Source: Diphasiastrum complanatum (lineage: Eukaryota; Streptophyta; Lycopodiopsida; Lycopodiales; Lycopodiaceae). From it: a DNA stretch of 64,000 nt. Shown piece by piece: positions 39,333 to 50,755 of the stretch. The DNA is taken from positions 36,990,991 through 37,054,990 of the forward strand of contig CM055109.1 of assembly GCA_029204225.1 (NCBI GenBank), in the 5' to 3' direction. The notes under the pieces are model-generated. The model worked only from the letters and a program-made list of their open reading frames with translations, searched no databases and was not told the DNA's origin. The translations under genes were made by a program, and so were the position numbers. Within the stretch, counting starts at the first letter, position 1, and every line of letters begins with the position of its first letter.

Positions 39333-40860
39333 ATGGACAATCCAAGGCCATTTGTACCCCACGTAGTCCAGAACTTCTCCAATATCGACTTTCTGAGGTT
39401 TGATGGAAAGGGAGATCCGCGACAATTTTTGCAGATCTACACTCAAGCGTGTAGAGCCTATGGAGATGACAACCCGCAAGAGCTGTTAAGATATTTCAAT
39501 CTGTGCATGACCGATACCGCGAAAGATTGGTACTTCATTCAATCTTGAGCAAAACGAATGTGAGGATTGGAATACAGACTGAATTCATCACCCGTTTCAA
39601 AACCACTCGTTTCCTCTCTAATCCCTTCTTGCAACTAGGACATATCCATATGGATAAGAAAAATGAATCCCTACGTGACTATATTGAACGAATCATGAGA
39701 TTGCAAGGTGGATGCGATCCTGATAGTGTCCCAAAGCATAGCGTCCTGACATGGTTCATGGCAGGAATACCCAAGGGAATCAGGCAGCAAATGAAATGAA
39801 GAGACAAGTACATGTCTTTTCAAGCAGCCCGCGTCGATGCCATCAAAAGAGTCGACGAGAGTGAAAGCACTAGTCTAGACTCTGATAACTCTGATCAAGA
39901 GAGAAGACGCAGAAATGAGCGAAGAGCGAAACATAAGGATAAGCTACACGATGATGCCTCTACCTCTATGGCCAATTACGATGATTCCATCATATCCGCC
40001 ATAGAAAAGTTGCATACCCAGAGCAATGAGCAGATTAGAAAGCTCACCACCGACCTTATCGCGGTTATAGATCAGAAACTGAAAGGCTTCCAACCAGGAC
40101 CTACCCATGCATACCCAAGGAGAGAATCCACCTGGTGTCCACACTGCGCTAGCAACCACACAAGAAACGGATGCCCGCAGCTATGCCAGAGGTTAGAGTG
40201 GCCCACACATTATTGCCATATCTGTGATATGAGCAATCATGATACCACAGACTGCCAATACAACCTCAGAAACCAAGCAGCCCGACAAATCCTGCCCCAT
40301 TGGCACAACGACAAGGTGCCTTACCCAAACCACCGCCTAGATTGGCATTATCACCTATTCCCCCCAGAACCCAAGGCAATTAGTGAGAAATCCGCAACCA
40401 GCTGCTCAATAGTTGAACGTGGTCAAAGTGACCGATGAAGCCTACTATCCCGAGGAGGAAGCACAAGATTCAGTCCAAGTGCATTTCATAGACGGAGCGA
40501 CTGGTGATTCAATACCGATCTATGCAAACCAGCTTCGTGGTACAAGATTCAGAGCTCCCATAAAATGTTATGGATGTGGAGAGAACCATAGGATTGTCGA
40601 GTGCCCTAACAAGCCGCAAGACGATTTTGTACCACTTTGTCGTGATTCTGGGTATGGACACCCATATCTGACGTGTCCATTGAGAAAGGAGAAACAAGGA
40701 GAGGTCTCTGCCCCACTGCACGTAATGAGTGTGGTAGGAGAACCCAAGGCATCCACAATGTCGGTACTCATCCAGACCAGAGCGCAGAAAAGACAAGAAA
40801 AAAACCAAACAAATCCGCCTCTACCGGTCCTGTTAATGGATCATCCGATTATTGTAAAAA
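39333..40860 (+). mobile_element. Gypsy gag with zinc-knuckle-like motifs, stop-interrupted
   Basis: Starts MDNPRPFVPHVVQNFSN. The gag core FLRFDGKGDPRQFLQIY...LCMTDTAKDWYF runs to a TGA at 39546. It continues in other frames (EFITRFKTTRFLSN, SLRDYIERIMRLQ, 39503-39799; 39812-40438). Cys/His clusters WCPHCASNHTRNGC, YCHICDMSNHDTTDC, KCYGCGENHRIVEC and CRDSGYGHPYLTC lie at about 40135-40680, an unusually long series of four. No protease or RT follows. At about 40860 the sequence changes to copia. Confidence 0.8.
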
Positions 40861-41745
40861 GAAAGTTCTAAAAGACTACAAGACCTCCAACGGAGACAGA
40901 GAAGTCATCTTAGGAGACAATAGCAAGCACTATGTCATGGGGATAGAAACTCTACATATGAAGACCACATCTGGCTATAAAGACTTAGAGGGAGTCCTGC
41001 ATGTTCCCACACTGAAAAGTAATCTGTTGTCAGTAGCAAAGGTCACTGATATGGGGCTGAATGTTACTTTCAATAGTAACGAATGTCACATAAAGGACAA
41101 TGATACCAACCGGATCCTAGTGACAACTGAAAGAAAAGGCAACTTGTATTGAACAAGTGTCCAAAATCCTACTGATCAGGTTCTTGTCACTTCAGATGAA
41201 GAAAACAAAAAAGAACTATGGCACAAGAGGATGTGCCATTGCAACATCAGCACACTCTACATAATGTCAAGGAGCAAAATGGCAGAAGGCATGGATGTGA
41301 CTGACAGAAAGATCAGTATGTGTGAATCATGTTTGAAGGGCAAGCAGCACCGTGAACCATTCAAATTCGAAGGAGTACGGGCGAAGGAGGTTCTTGGGCT
41401 GATACATAGCGATCTATGTGGGCCTATGACGGTTCCACCTATATCCGGATCGCAGTACTTCGCTACATTTATTGATGATTACACACACATGACATTTGTC
41501 TACTTCTTGAAGAAAAAGTCTGATGTGTTTACAACTTTTAAACAGTTCAAAAGTTTAATTGAAACACAGACAGGAAGAAAAATCAAAGTTCTGAGATCTG
41601 ATAATGGTGGAGAATACACCAGTACAAAATTCAAGAACTTCTGCCAGCATGAAGGAATTGAAAGACAGTAAACTGTGCCTTACACACCACATCACAATGG
41701 GGTAGCAGAAAGAAAGAATCGGACCCTGATGGAAGCAGCAACTTC
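40861..41745 (+). mobile_element. Copia fragment: protease end to integrase NGVAERKNR motif
   Basis: Plus strand: LEGVLHVPTLKSNLLSVAKV (protease/pre-integrase), CESCLKGKQHREPF (HHCC), LIHSDLCGPM and FIDDYTHM, VLRSDNGGEYTS, then NGVAERKNRTLMEAA. Stops at 41150 and 41671 interrupt it. The copia text ends abruptly at about 41745. It is of a different lineage from the 49263 copia (GPM...FLKKKSDVF wording). Confidence 0.85.
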
Positions 41746-42319
41746 TTTGTAGGTGACGTAGAAGGAGAATATGTATCAAATACCCTTGACCTTTCCTTCC
41801 GTTTACCAAGATCCACCTGTGTACACGCCCTTGGTATAACTTGTGTAGAAGCTGTATCACATGGACCTGTATCTTCTTGAACATCATCTATAATAGGAGT
41901 TTTTTATGAAGGAGAAAATACATCCTCCTCATGATCTTCTAGGGTAGAAGACTCACTTTCTTCAACACAACATCCCTGCTCATAATCACCTTCTTACTAG
42001 TAAGATTATAAAGGCGATATGCCTTCTCTTCCTCATCATAACCAAGGAATAAACACTTGATTGCCTTTGAATCAAGTTTTTGACCATTATCTTTAGGAAT
42101 ATGAGCATATGCTATGCAACCAAAAACTCGTAGATGATCCACTTTAGGTTTTATACCTGTGAAAGCTTCTTCTGGAGTTCGATTTAGAACAACTTTTGTA
42201 GGACTTTTGTTAAGCAAGTAAACTGTTGTACTAACTGCTTCGCCCGACAAATGATTCTTGAGGTTCTTACCTCGTAGCATGCTTCGAGTACTCTCCACAA
42301 TAGACCTGTTCTTTCTCTC

Positions 42320-42331
<12 letters not shown>
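41746..42331 (-). mobile_element. Copia fragment, opposite strand: integrase C-terminus and linker
   Basis: The minus strand begins CERKNRSIVESTRSML at 42331 and runs through [30 protein letters not shown] and CLFLGYDEEEKAYRLYN, into the acidic linker before RT, ending near 41746. It begins at the same ERKNR motif at which the plus-strand piece at 40861-41745 is about to end, so the two are complementary parts in opposite orientation. Confidence 0.85.
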
Positions 42332-42619
<288 letters not shown>

Positions 42620-42939
42620 GCACGCGCTCCAAATCCCCGAGAAATTCGCAGGCCCCAGAGCTGTTCGGGCCCTTTTTCCAGCAGGTCGATTCGAAAAGTT
42701 GTCGATTCAAATCACAGTTCGTTGTTCGAATCGGCGATTCGTGAAACATTGGTCAACCCTCCTACTTTTAAGGTGGTCCAGCCTAGTATTCCCTTAGCCA
42801 TCATGGAATTAGTCAGTACAATTGATATTTGCATTGCAATCTACAGTTGTCTCCACAGGCCGGTGACTTAGTCATCTATAGTTGATGATTACAATTTTCA
42901 ATTTACAATAGGCAAAGGGATTCAAAGTACATGTGACGT

Positions 42940-45030
42940 CCCTTCCCTCCTCAGCTGACATCATCCTCGATGGCAAATTTTGGATATTGTGCATGCAACT
43001 TATGCATGGTCTCCCAAGTAGCATCGCTAAGAGCTCGTCCATGCCATGCAATCAGATACTCACGAAGCACAAGATTCCGCAATTGTCTCTGCCTTTGGTC
43101 CAATCCTCTCGCTGGTCGATGCATCACTACCCCATGCTCTCGAAACAATAGACGGCCATCAGCCAACAAGTTATCGTCATCATGTAATACCTTTTTTAAG
43201 CATGAAACATTCAAAATAGGATTGTAAGGCAAATCCAATTCTTAACCAACGTTATTAATTTTCTTAACAGTTTTCTAGGGTCAACAATATCTAGTTGACA
43301 ACTTGTAACATTTCTCTATCTTAAGGGTTTTCAAGTCCTTTGGAATAATGAGAACCACCAAGTCTTCTTCCTCGAACTCTCTTGGCATACGATCCAAATT
43401 AGCATATGTCCGATCCATTGCAGCTCTCACATTCTCCTTTGCTAACTCCAACATCTATTGCATGTGAGTTAGAAATTCCACAACATTAGGCATCTTATGA
43501 GACATACCTATAGTAATTGGACTAGTTGGTCTAAAACCATAATTTAGCTCAAAAGGACTCATCTTTGTAGACACATTTCTTTTTATTGTTATAAGCAAAC
43601 TTCAACAATGGTAGGTAATGCTCCCAATACATTTGTTTTCACTCACATATGCCCTAAGCATGTCTTCCAAATTTTGATTGATTCTCTCCATTTGTCCATC
43701 CGTTTCAGGATGTTTAGTACTACTCATTCCCAATCGCACCTCTAACTTCTCAAATACTGTTGTCCAAACACTACTAGTAAAACGAGTCTCTGTTAGACAC
43801 AATGGATCTAGGTAATTCACGAAGTCTAAATACATGCTACATAAACAAATCAGCCCTACCCGGTGCATCAATCTTGTTATTAATTGGGATAAAATGCAGT
43901 ATTTTAGTGATTCTGTCAACCACAACTAAGATAGCATTATGTTGTTGTTGCGTACTTGGTAAACATGTAATAAAGTCCATAGAAATACTCTTCCATCTCC
44001 TCTTAGGTACTAGCTAATGGACGTAACAATCCGGGCAGTTTAATCCTTTCAGCCTTATCAACCTGACATTAAAACAATGCCTCACATAATGGTTCAGTTT
44101 AGACCACCAAAAGTTTATATCAACTCATAGGTCCTGTCCACACTAGGATGCCCAGCACTAGGGCTATCATGATAGAGATGTAAGATCCTCTTTCGCAGCA
44201 CCTCGCAAGCTGGAATAAGAGCCTTACCAATTCTCATCACTATTCCATCTTCTATGGAATACTTAAGATAAGAGGGAACCAAGGTAGAAGAGCTCTCCTC
44301 TCGAGACTCTACATGGCCATGATTAACCTCCTGTTCCACTTTCTTACAGTGAGATCTTCCTGCTGAGCCTTTCTTATCTCATATAGTAAGTCATTTTCAA
44401 TGACTACAAATGATATCTAATAGACTAGATGAGAGTACATCTACCACACGATTCTTGGCACCTTTCTTGTACCAAACTTAAGGTATCATGATCAGTGAAT
44501 ACCTCAAATTATGAACCATACAAATAATGCCTCCATGCCTAATGCATGGACTATGGCTTACAACGCCTTTTCATGAGTTGGATAATTACGTTGTTCTGAG
44601 GTGAGCTTCTTGCTCTCGAAGGCTACAAGCCTTCTCTCTTGCATCAGCACTGCTCCCACATCAATGTCACTCGCATCTGTATCTAGAACATAGGGCTTTT
44701 GAGGGTCTACAACCTTTAGAGTAATGCATTCACCAATAGCTTGCTTGCTACAGTTCAATTCGCTCACCAAATATATTCTTTTGAGTCAAATCAGTCAAAG
44801 GTGCTACTATATAGGAGTATTTTTTAACATATTTTTTTATAAATACCACCAATCCAAGAAAGAATTAAGTGTTGTCAAATCAGCTAGCACAGGCCATGCA
44901 ACGATCACAGCAACCCCGAATTAAGTGTTGTCAAATCAGCTAGCGCAGGCCATGCAACGATCACAGCAACCTTTTTTGGATCTGGTCTCACTTTGTCAGC
45001 AAATACTATATGACCAAGATACTCTTATTT
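42940..45030 (-). mobile_element. Ty3/gypsy remnant: RT end, RNase H, integrase, chromodomain-like end
   Basis: Minus strand, right to left: VRPDPKKVAVI (about 44940-44990, RT end), DTDASDIDVGAVLMQ and FESKKLTSEQRNYPTHEKAL (RNase H, 44558-44700), LYHDSPSAGHPSVDRTYELI (zinc domain, about 44115-44190), RFTSSVWTTVFEKLEVRLG and KHPETDGQMERINQNLEDML (integrase core, about 43640-43790), and REYLIAWHGRALSDATWE (C-terminal chromodomain-like, about 43010-43070). Many frameshifts. Gag and protease are absent. Confidence 0.87.
44862..44971. repeat. 56-bp tandem duplication inside the gypsy RT end
   Basis: Two near-identical units start GAATTAAGTGTTGTCAAATC at 44862 and 44918. They differ at one visible base (GCACAG/GCGCAG). 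Since 56 is not a multiple of three, the duplication adds a frameshift. Confidence 0.9.
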
Positions 45031-47500
45031 CTTTTTTAAACAATTCACTCTTTATTATTGAAAAATAAAGTGTTCTGCCTCAAAGTAGACAATACAGTCC
45101 TAAGGTGAGTCATATGCTTGACCTTACTTGCATTGTAAGTCAATAAAATGTGCATTCTGGTAAACCATGACAAGAGCTTACGTCCACCAAGAAGATTTGT
45201 GCCACCACATTTGCCTTCCTGTAAGGAATAGCCCATTGCCCTGGCTCACTCCATTTCTTTGAAACCTTGATCAAAACAAGAATATCTTGACTACCTGCTT
45301 GAGGCTCAGGAAAACTGCCAAGCAACTAGTTGAAAATGTTGAGGCTCTGAACCAGTTTCAAGAGAACTAGGCCATTGAGTTTGTGGAGACTTGCCGCTTG
45401 ACACGTAGAGCAAGCTAGCAGAACATCAGATAGTGCTCTACAAACTTTAGACCAAAACAACCACTGTCGAATATTGCGCAAGACCTGTTATGCAAGTTCT
45501 GCTTGAATACTGGAAATATAAGTGACAAAAAACAGGAAGGGAAATGGGACTCATACTTGGACCCAACTAGACGTGAAAAGACAGTTGAACAAGATGAAGA
45601 TTCTCACTTGCATTGATGTAAAAGAACAATGCATGATGCAACCTAGAAACATGCCACATTGTGTAGAAAGGCCTGAGTACAAAACCTGAACTGAAGCTAT
45701 TACAGATTGATGTCTTCAACTACGCATTTATGCTGCTAAGCAGGCAATCCTCCAGCAAAAAACAATTGAAATCGTAAATCATAATAGATGTACATTGTTT
45801 ATCAAGAACTGATGATTAAGATGCAGAATATCTTTCTGTAGTAAAAAGTTCCTTTATTTATTTGCTATTTCTTCTCTACACATATAATAATAGTCCCTAA
45901 TAGCCCCATAATAACCACCCAAATAACAATTTTGAGCACTAAGATCTGATTGCTTGGACCACTTTAGTATTGTTTCTTTTGAACAGGATTCAATCAAGAT
46001 CCTCATACATTTCTTGATAAGGAGATTTCCATTGATGATGAAAACTAGAAATCAATGGATAGAGCATACATACATGAGATGGAACAACATTCTAAATCGG
46101 GAAGAGCACGCACCAGCATTGGCGAATGATACAAAGAATGGTTGCAATTCTACAAATTTATGTAAGGTCACCTCAGTAGGTTTTGAATATGAGCTCATTA
46201 ACCCTCACTTTTTCCAAGAAAAAAGTATATATAATTTTGCTGGGTAGTTGAATTACATACTACATATGTTCATCTTGCCTTGAATAGTTGCGAAGGAGGT
46301 AACCAGTTGTTGGTAGTTAGTCCTTTACTACCATAACTAGCATAATTCAGATCTCTTGCAATCTGCCTTTTCCAAGACGTCATCGAATTCCATTATTGCC
46401 TAGAAGAAAAAGATACTCAATGTTCTATACAGGCTCAACATTACAGAATTGGCAAATCCAAGTAGATTTTCCTCCTTTGGACTGCTCTCTTTTTCTGGTC
46501 ACTTCATTTTTTATCAATTCCTGCTAATGTTGGTAGAGGTGAAGTGAATGAAACTATTTGAGAAAACCATGACTTAGGACCCTCCCCCTTTTGTACAAAA
46601 GTGTACAACCAGAATCCAGATATATGATTCTAAAGGTCAGTCAGTTTGTACTTCAAGTTCTGATTTTCTTGTTTCAAATCTTGAAATATTGTGATAATAA
46701 ATTTTCTAAATATTGCTATGATAAATTGCTCATTAGTTAATCACTTCTTCAGGCCCTGTACCAATCCCTGATAATTATCCTCTTTATTTACCACTTGTGC
46801 ATGTGAGTTTTATGCTATTTGAAGAATACGTCACCTGATCCGTTACATTCAAAAGGTCTAATTACTCTATATACACCACAGCTCTTGCAGACAAGATATT
46901 CACATTATCATCTGTTTGTTCTGCATTTATTTTTTTTGAACGCCCCTTCTTTTCCTCCTCATCAACTAATTTAGCTTCCTCTTTGGCCGCATACTTTCGC
47001 AATTGTTCAATTTGAGTTCGATTCTCTTTCTCAAAAGTAGCACAATGTTTTCAAAACATCATCCTCAAACTTTGTGGATAACTTCCCATTTTACCTTATC
47101 ACTTAAACCTTCACTTGATTCGGTTCTACATTATATACCTTGTGTAAGGTTGACTTCATTAAAAAGAGATTGTAAAATGATCTTGTTCAGCCTTCCATGC
47201 TTTCTTTCCACCTTGCCATTGTTAACAATGAGTATTTGAACCTTTTAATAAGATGTTCCAACTTTTTGTTCAATTTTTCTTTTTTTGTATTGTGACCAAA
47301 TGTCATATTCTTTAGCGTTTTGCTAAAGCTCTTGACATTTCAGTACTTTTTTGCATAATGTATCTTGTATTCATGCATCTTGCGTACAAGAGCTCTTGCC
47401 TAGAACAAAAGCTAGTTTTGTAGTATTGACAGATCTGAGTTCTATCAAGCTATCTTTTGTAGTGTGCAAATTCTCTTGCTTGTAAATCTTTTGAAGGTCT
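45031..47500. other. Intergenic stretch without recognised features
   Basis: AT-rich, low-complexity patches. The frames at 45954-46247 and 47003-47239 show no family motif. The right end leads into a Helitron terminus. Confidence 0.5.
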
Positions 47501-47519
47501 TGAAATCAAGTGCCATTTA

Positions 47520-47673
47520 CGGCCATTTCAGAGCACTTCCGACCATTTGAGACCGCATTAGGAGCGCCCGTGATCCAGATTGTCGGCCGCGTTGACAGGC
47601 ATACCCACTAGATCGTCGGCCTAAATCGTTGGACATCCATTGCCCGCCGTCAACGACGGGCACTCTTTACTAG
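47520..47673 (+). mobile_element. Helitron 3' terminus (element A)
   Basis: TGCCCGCCGTCAACGACGGGCA at 47641-47662 can fold into a hairpin (CCGTC/GACGG with a three-base loop). Eleven bases later comes terminal CTAG (47670-47673), followed by T. This is the canonical Helitron 3' end (hairpin, 10-12 bases, CTRR, then T). The GC-rich 150 bp before it are subterminal sequence. The 5' end was not found. Confidence 0.7.
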
Positions 47674-47860
47674 TATATATCTATATAGTATAAAACTATT
47701 TTAGAGAGAGTGTGTGTGTTTTTGCCGTCAAAAATGTCACAATGTGCCCGTGAAAAATGTCACGCTCTGCCCGTGAAAAATGTCACATTTTTGCAAAGAG
47801 AAAGGCTAAAAAACGTTCGAAAAGAATGTATATAATCTGTGCCTTGGTTTAAAACTGCAT

Positions 47861-47891
47861 GTGTGTATGTGTGTGTGTGTGTGTGTGTGTA
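47861..47891 (+). repeat. (GT)n tract
   Basis: 31 bp of GT with one A interruption, inside the 5' part of Helitron B. Confidence 0.9.
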
Positions 47892-48181
47892 TGGGCACTA
47901 ACTATTTGTCATCCTTCACGATGACAAATTTGTGCCCTTCTCATACCCTTCTCACCCCTGCCTCCCCCTCACTCTCATTATGACCTTTAAAGTTTATGAC
48001 ACATGGTGGGCCCTCTTTCTCTCTCTTCTACCTATCCTATTTTTCAAACCCTATGTAAACTCTGAAAATATTCAAACACACATTTATCTCTCCCTCCCTA
48101 CTTTTGTGCTGCCCCGCACCTATCTAGATCTCTCTCAGTACTTGCCAGTTGCCCGCCGCAACATTTATATCTCCCTCATTA

Positions 48182-48184
<3 letters not shown>

Positions 48185-48241
<57 letters not shown>
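48185..48241 (+). repeat. (CT)28 microsatellite
   Basis: 57 bp of CT followed by 100 bp of imperfect pyrimidine tract. It ends about 20 bp before the truncated start of the Helitron helicase. Confidence 0.97.
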
Positions 48242-48243
<2 letters not shown>

Positions 48244-49262
48244 TGACTTTCTCTCTCTGCCTCCCTACTCTTCCCTCGGGCACTAGCTCGCTCGACCTCT
48301 TTCTTTCTCTCTCTGCCCCTCCCTCTGCATGTCTCCCCCGCTCCCTCCCTCCCTCTCCATCATTCTGTTTGTTTGTTGATGAAGGGTGGTAGGACCGCAC
48401 ATTCCAGGTTCAAAATACCTCCAAATGACATGCATGAAACATCAACATGCAATATAGTGAAACAATCTGAACTGGGAAGACTCATAATGGCATGTCGACT
48501 AATTGTGTGGGACGAAGCTCCAATGATGCATAGACATGCATTGGAGTGCGTGGACAGGACTCTACGGGATATCAAAACAAATGACATGCTGTTTGGCGGG
48601 ATACCAACTGTGCTAGGAGGATATTTTCACCAAATACTACTTGTGGTGCGTCGCGAGAATCGAGCGCAAATAGTAAGTGCATCATTGAAGTGCTCTTCTC
48701 TTTGGAAGGAAATTGAAGTGCATCGACTGAAGATAAATACGAGGGTAATGTCTTTCTCCAATGGCGTAGGAGATGAACAGAGCGATTTTGCTGACTACCT
48801 GTTACAAATTGGAGATGGTAAAGTTCCAACAGTCTTACATCATGGGATTGAGGCAATATCTCTTCCGAAAACAATGTGTATACGATCAAAAAGTTTGGAT
48901 GATTTGATTGCATGCACTTTCCCAAATATATGCGGTAACTACAAAAACACTACGTTTTGGAGGAGTAGAGCAATATTGACATCATTAAATGACCATGTCG
49001 ACGAGGTTAACATGCGTGTGATTGAAATATTTCCTGGCACATCACACACTTATTATAGCGCTGATAGTGTGGTTGATGGTAATAATGTTGATATTTATCC
49101 TGTTGAGTTTCTAAACACGTTGCAACCTGGTGGATGTCCCCCACACAAGTTGGTATTGAAAGTCGGGATGATAGTCATGCTATTACGATCCATATTGTTT
49201 CACCAGGGGCTTTGTAATGGAACGAGGCTCATCATATGCAGAATGGGTGCAAAAGTTATTGA

Positions 49263-49999
49263 TGTGAAGAATTGAAAAAGATTATCTATGTTAGATATAG
49301 GGGTCTTATGTTTTTTACATCAAGCATCTAGGTGTAGGATGTTGATAGGAATAAATTTGGCATAGATGGCAAATTATGCATTTCCACTTGTAATGCCACT
49401 ATTGAGCCAAAATAGAGTAAGAGGCTAAACACTTGCTAATTAGAGTGTAGACAAGTGTAAAGTTTTTGTTTGATGAATTCCAAGAGGTCCAATAGGATTT
49501 AGAGGTGGAACCTTGTGAGGTCCAATAGGAAATTGAGGTGTGCTTGAATATAGTCCAATAGAATTAAGAGGTGCATAGATCAATGATCCAATAGGATCAA
49601 GAGGTGACAAAATATGGTCCAATCATAGTTAAGCATAGTGGTAGCTCGTGGACCTACTAGTATCATTGTACTCCTCATTTTGAATGCAATTGATTTGGTG
49701 ATTTCATGGATTTTGTGAGTTATTGGATTTCTAGCTTTCTCTCTCTACCCGAGAGCTCATGATGCATTTTCTCTCTCTACCCGAGGAGAGCAGCTTGTTT
49801 TTACTTAGATTATTTTTTGAATACTTCCCACACATGTGAGTGAGAGTTGGAAGTGATTGAATGCATGTAATAGTGTGTTTTTGCCATAGGATTCAAGATT
49901 GATCTTGAATCTCAATCTAGTCTTGATCTTGGTGCATCTACACACCTTAGGAGATCACAAGTACATGTAGTGGACAGTCCACACGTGTGAAATTCAACA
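49263..49999 (+). repeat. 5' LTR of the intact copia
   Basis: 737 bp. CACACATGTGAG here is CACACGTGTGAG in the partner, and GCATGTAATAG is GCATGTAGTAG. Both CTCTCTCTACCCGAG motifs are kept. Confidence 0.97.
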
Positions 50000-50012
50000 T
50001 GGTATCAGAGCC
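50000..50012 (+). promoter_or_regulatory. Primer-binding site, initiator tRNA-Met
   Basis: TGGTATCAGAGCC immediately follows the 5' LTR, the standard first-strand primer site of plant copia elements. Confidence 0.95.
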
Positions 50013-50755
50013 TACCTAAGGTTACCATGCATTTTGATCCATCTAAGTGAAAAATTTTCATCAATCTTGAGCTAGAAGTTGTCAAGGCCCATTTTCCTAG
50101 CTATCTTGTTCAATCTTGGATCAAAAGAGATCAAAAGGACATTGATTGGGTCTGACCTGGTACTGTACGGAATCAGGTGCTCAGACAAGAGTGAGGAACA
50201 TCCAATTTCAGTTTGGAAGTTCTCTCTCATGTTTGATCCATTTATCTTGCTTGATAGCTTGTTTTGAAGCTATTTTTGTCTAGTTTCTGTTGCAATCAGT
50301 TTCATTCCATTTGGTTGAGCCAATCAAAAGTTATAAGCTTTTGAAGAGGGTTAGGTAGGGCACCTAGACCTGGGTGGACACATTTGGTTTGGTCAAGAGA
50401 TTGCTTGGTTGATCCAAAATCACAGTTGTATGCTTGCCAATCTCATCTATATGTGATCTAGGCACTGTTTTGAGATCTTAGCCATTTTGTTTCATGCAAT
50501 ATCATTGTATTTGAGTCAAATTTGGTTTCTTAGTGTATTTCACACGTGCTAAGAGTGTTAGATCCTAACTTTGCCTATACTCCATCATTTGATGTGAAAT
50601 AGATCTTGTTTTAGAGAGATTTGAGTAGCTAGTAAGAATCAATTCACAAATTGTTGTAAGATCTTTCATAGGAGGAGATAGTACTCAATTATTGGATCCT
50701 ATTGAAAGTGTGTAACAACATTTATTGTTCATCATTTGAGTTTTCTTCACTTCAA

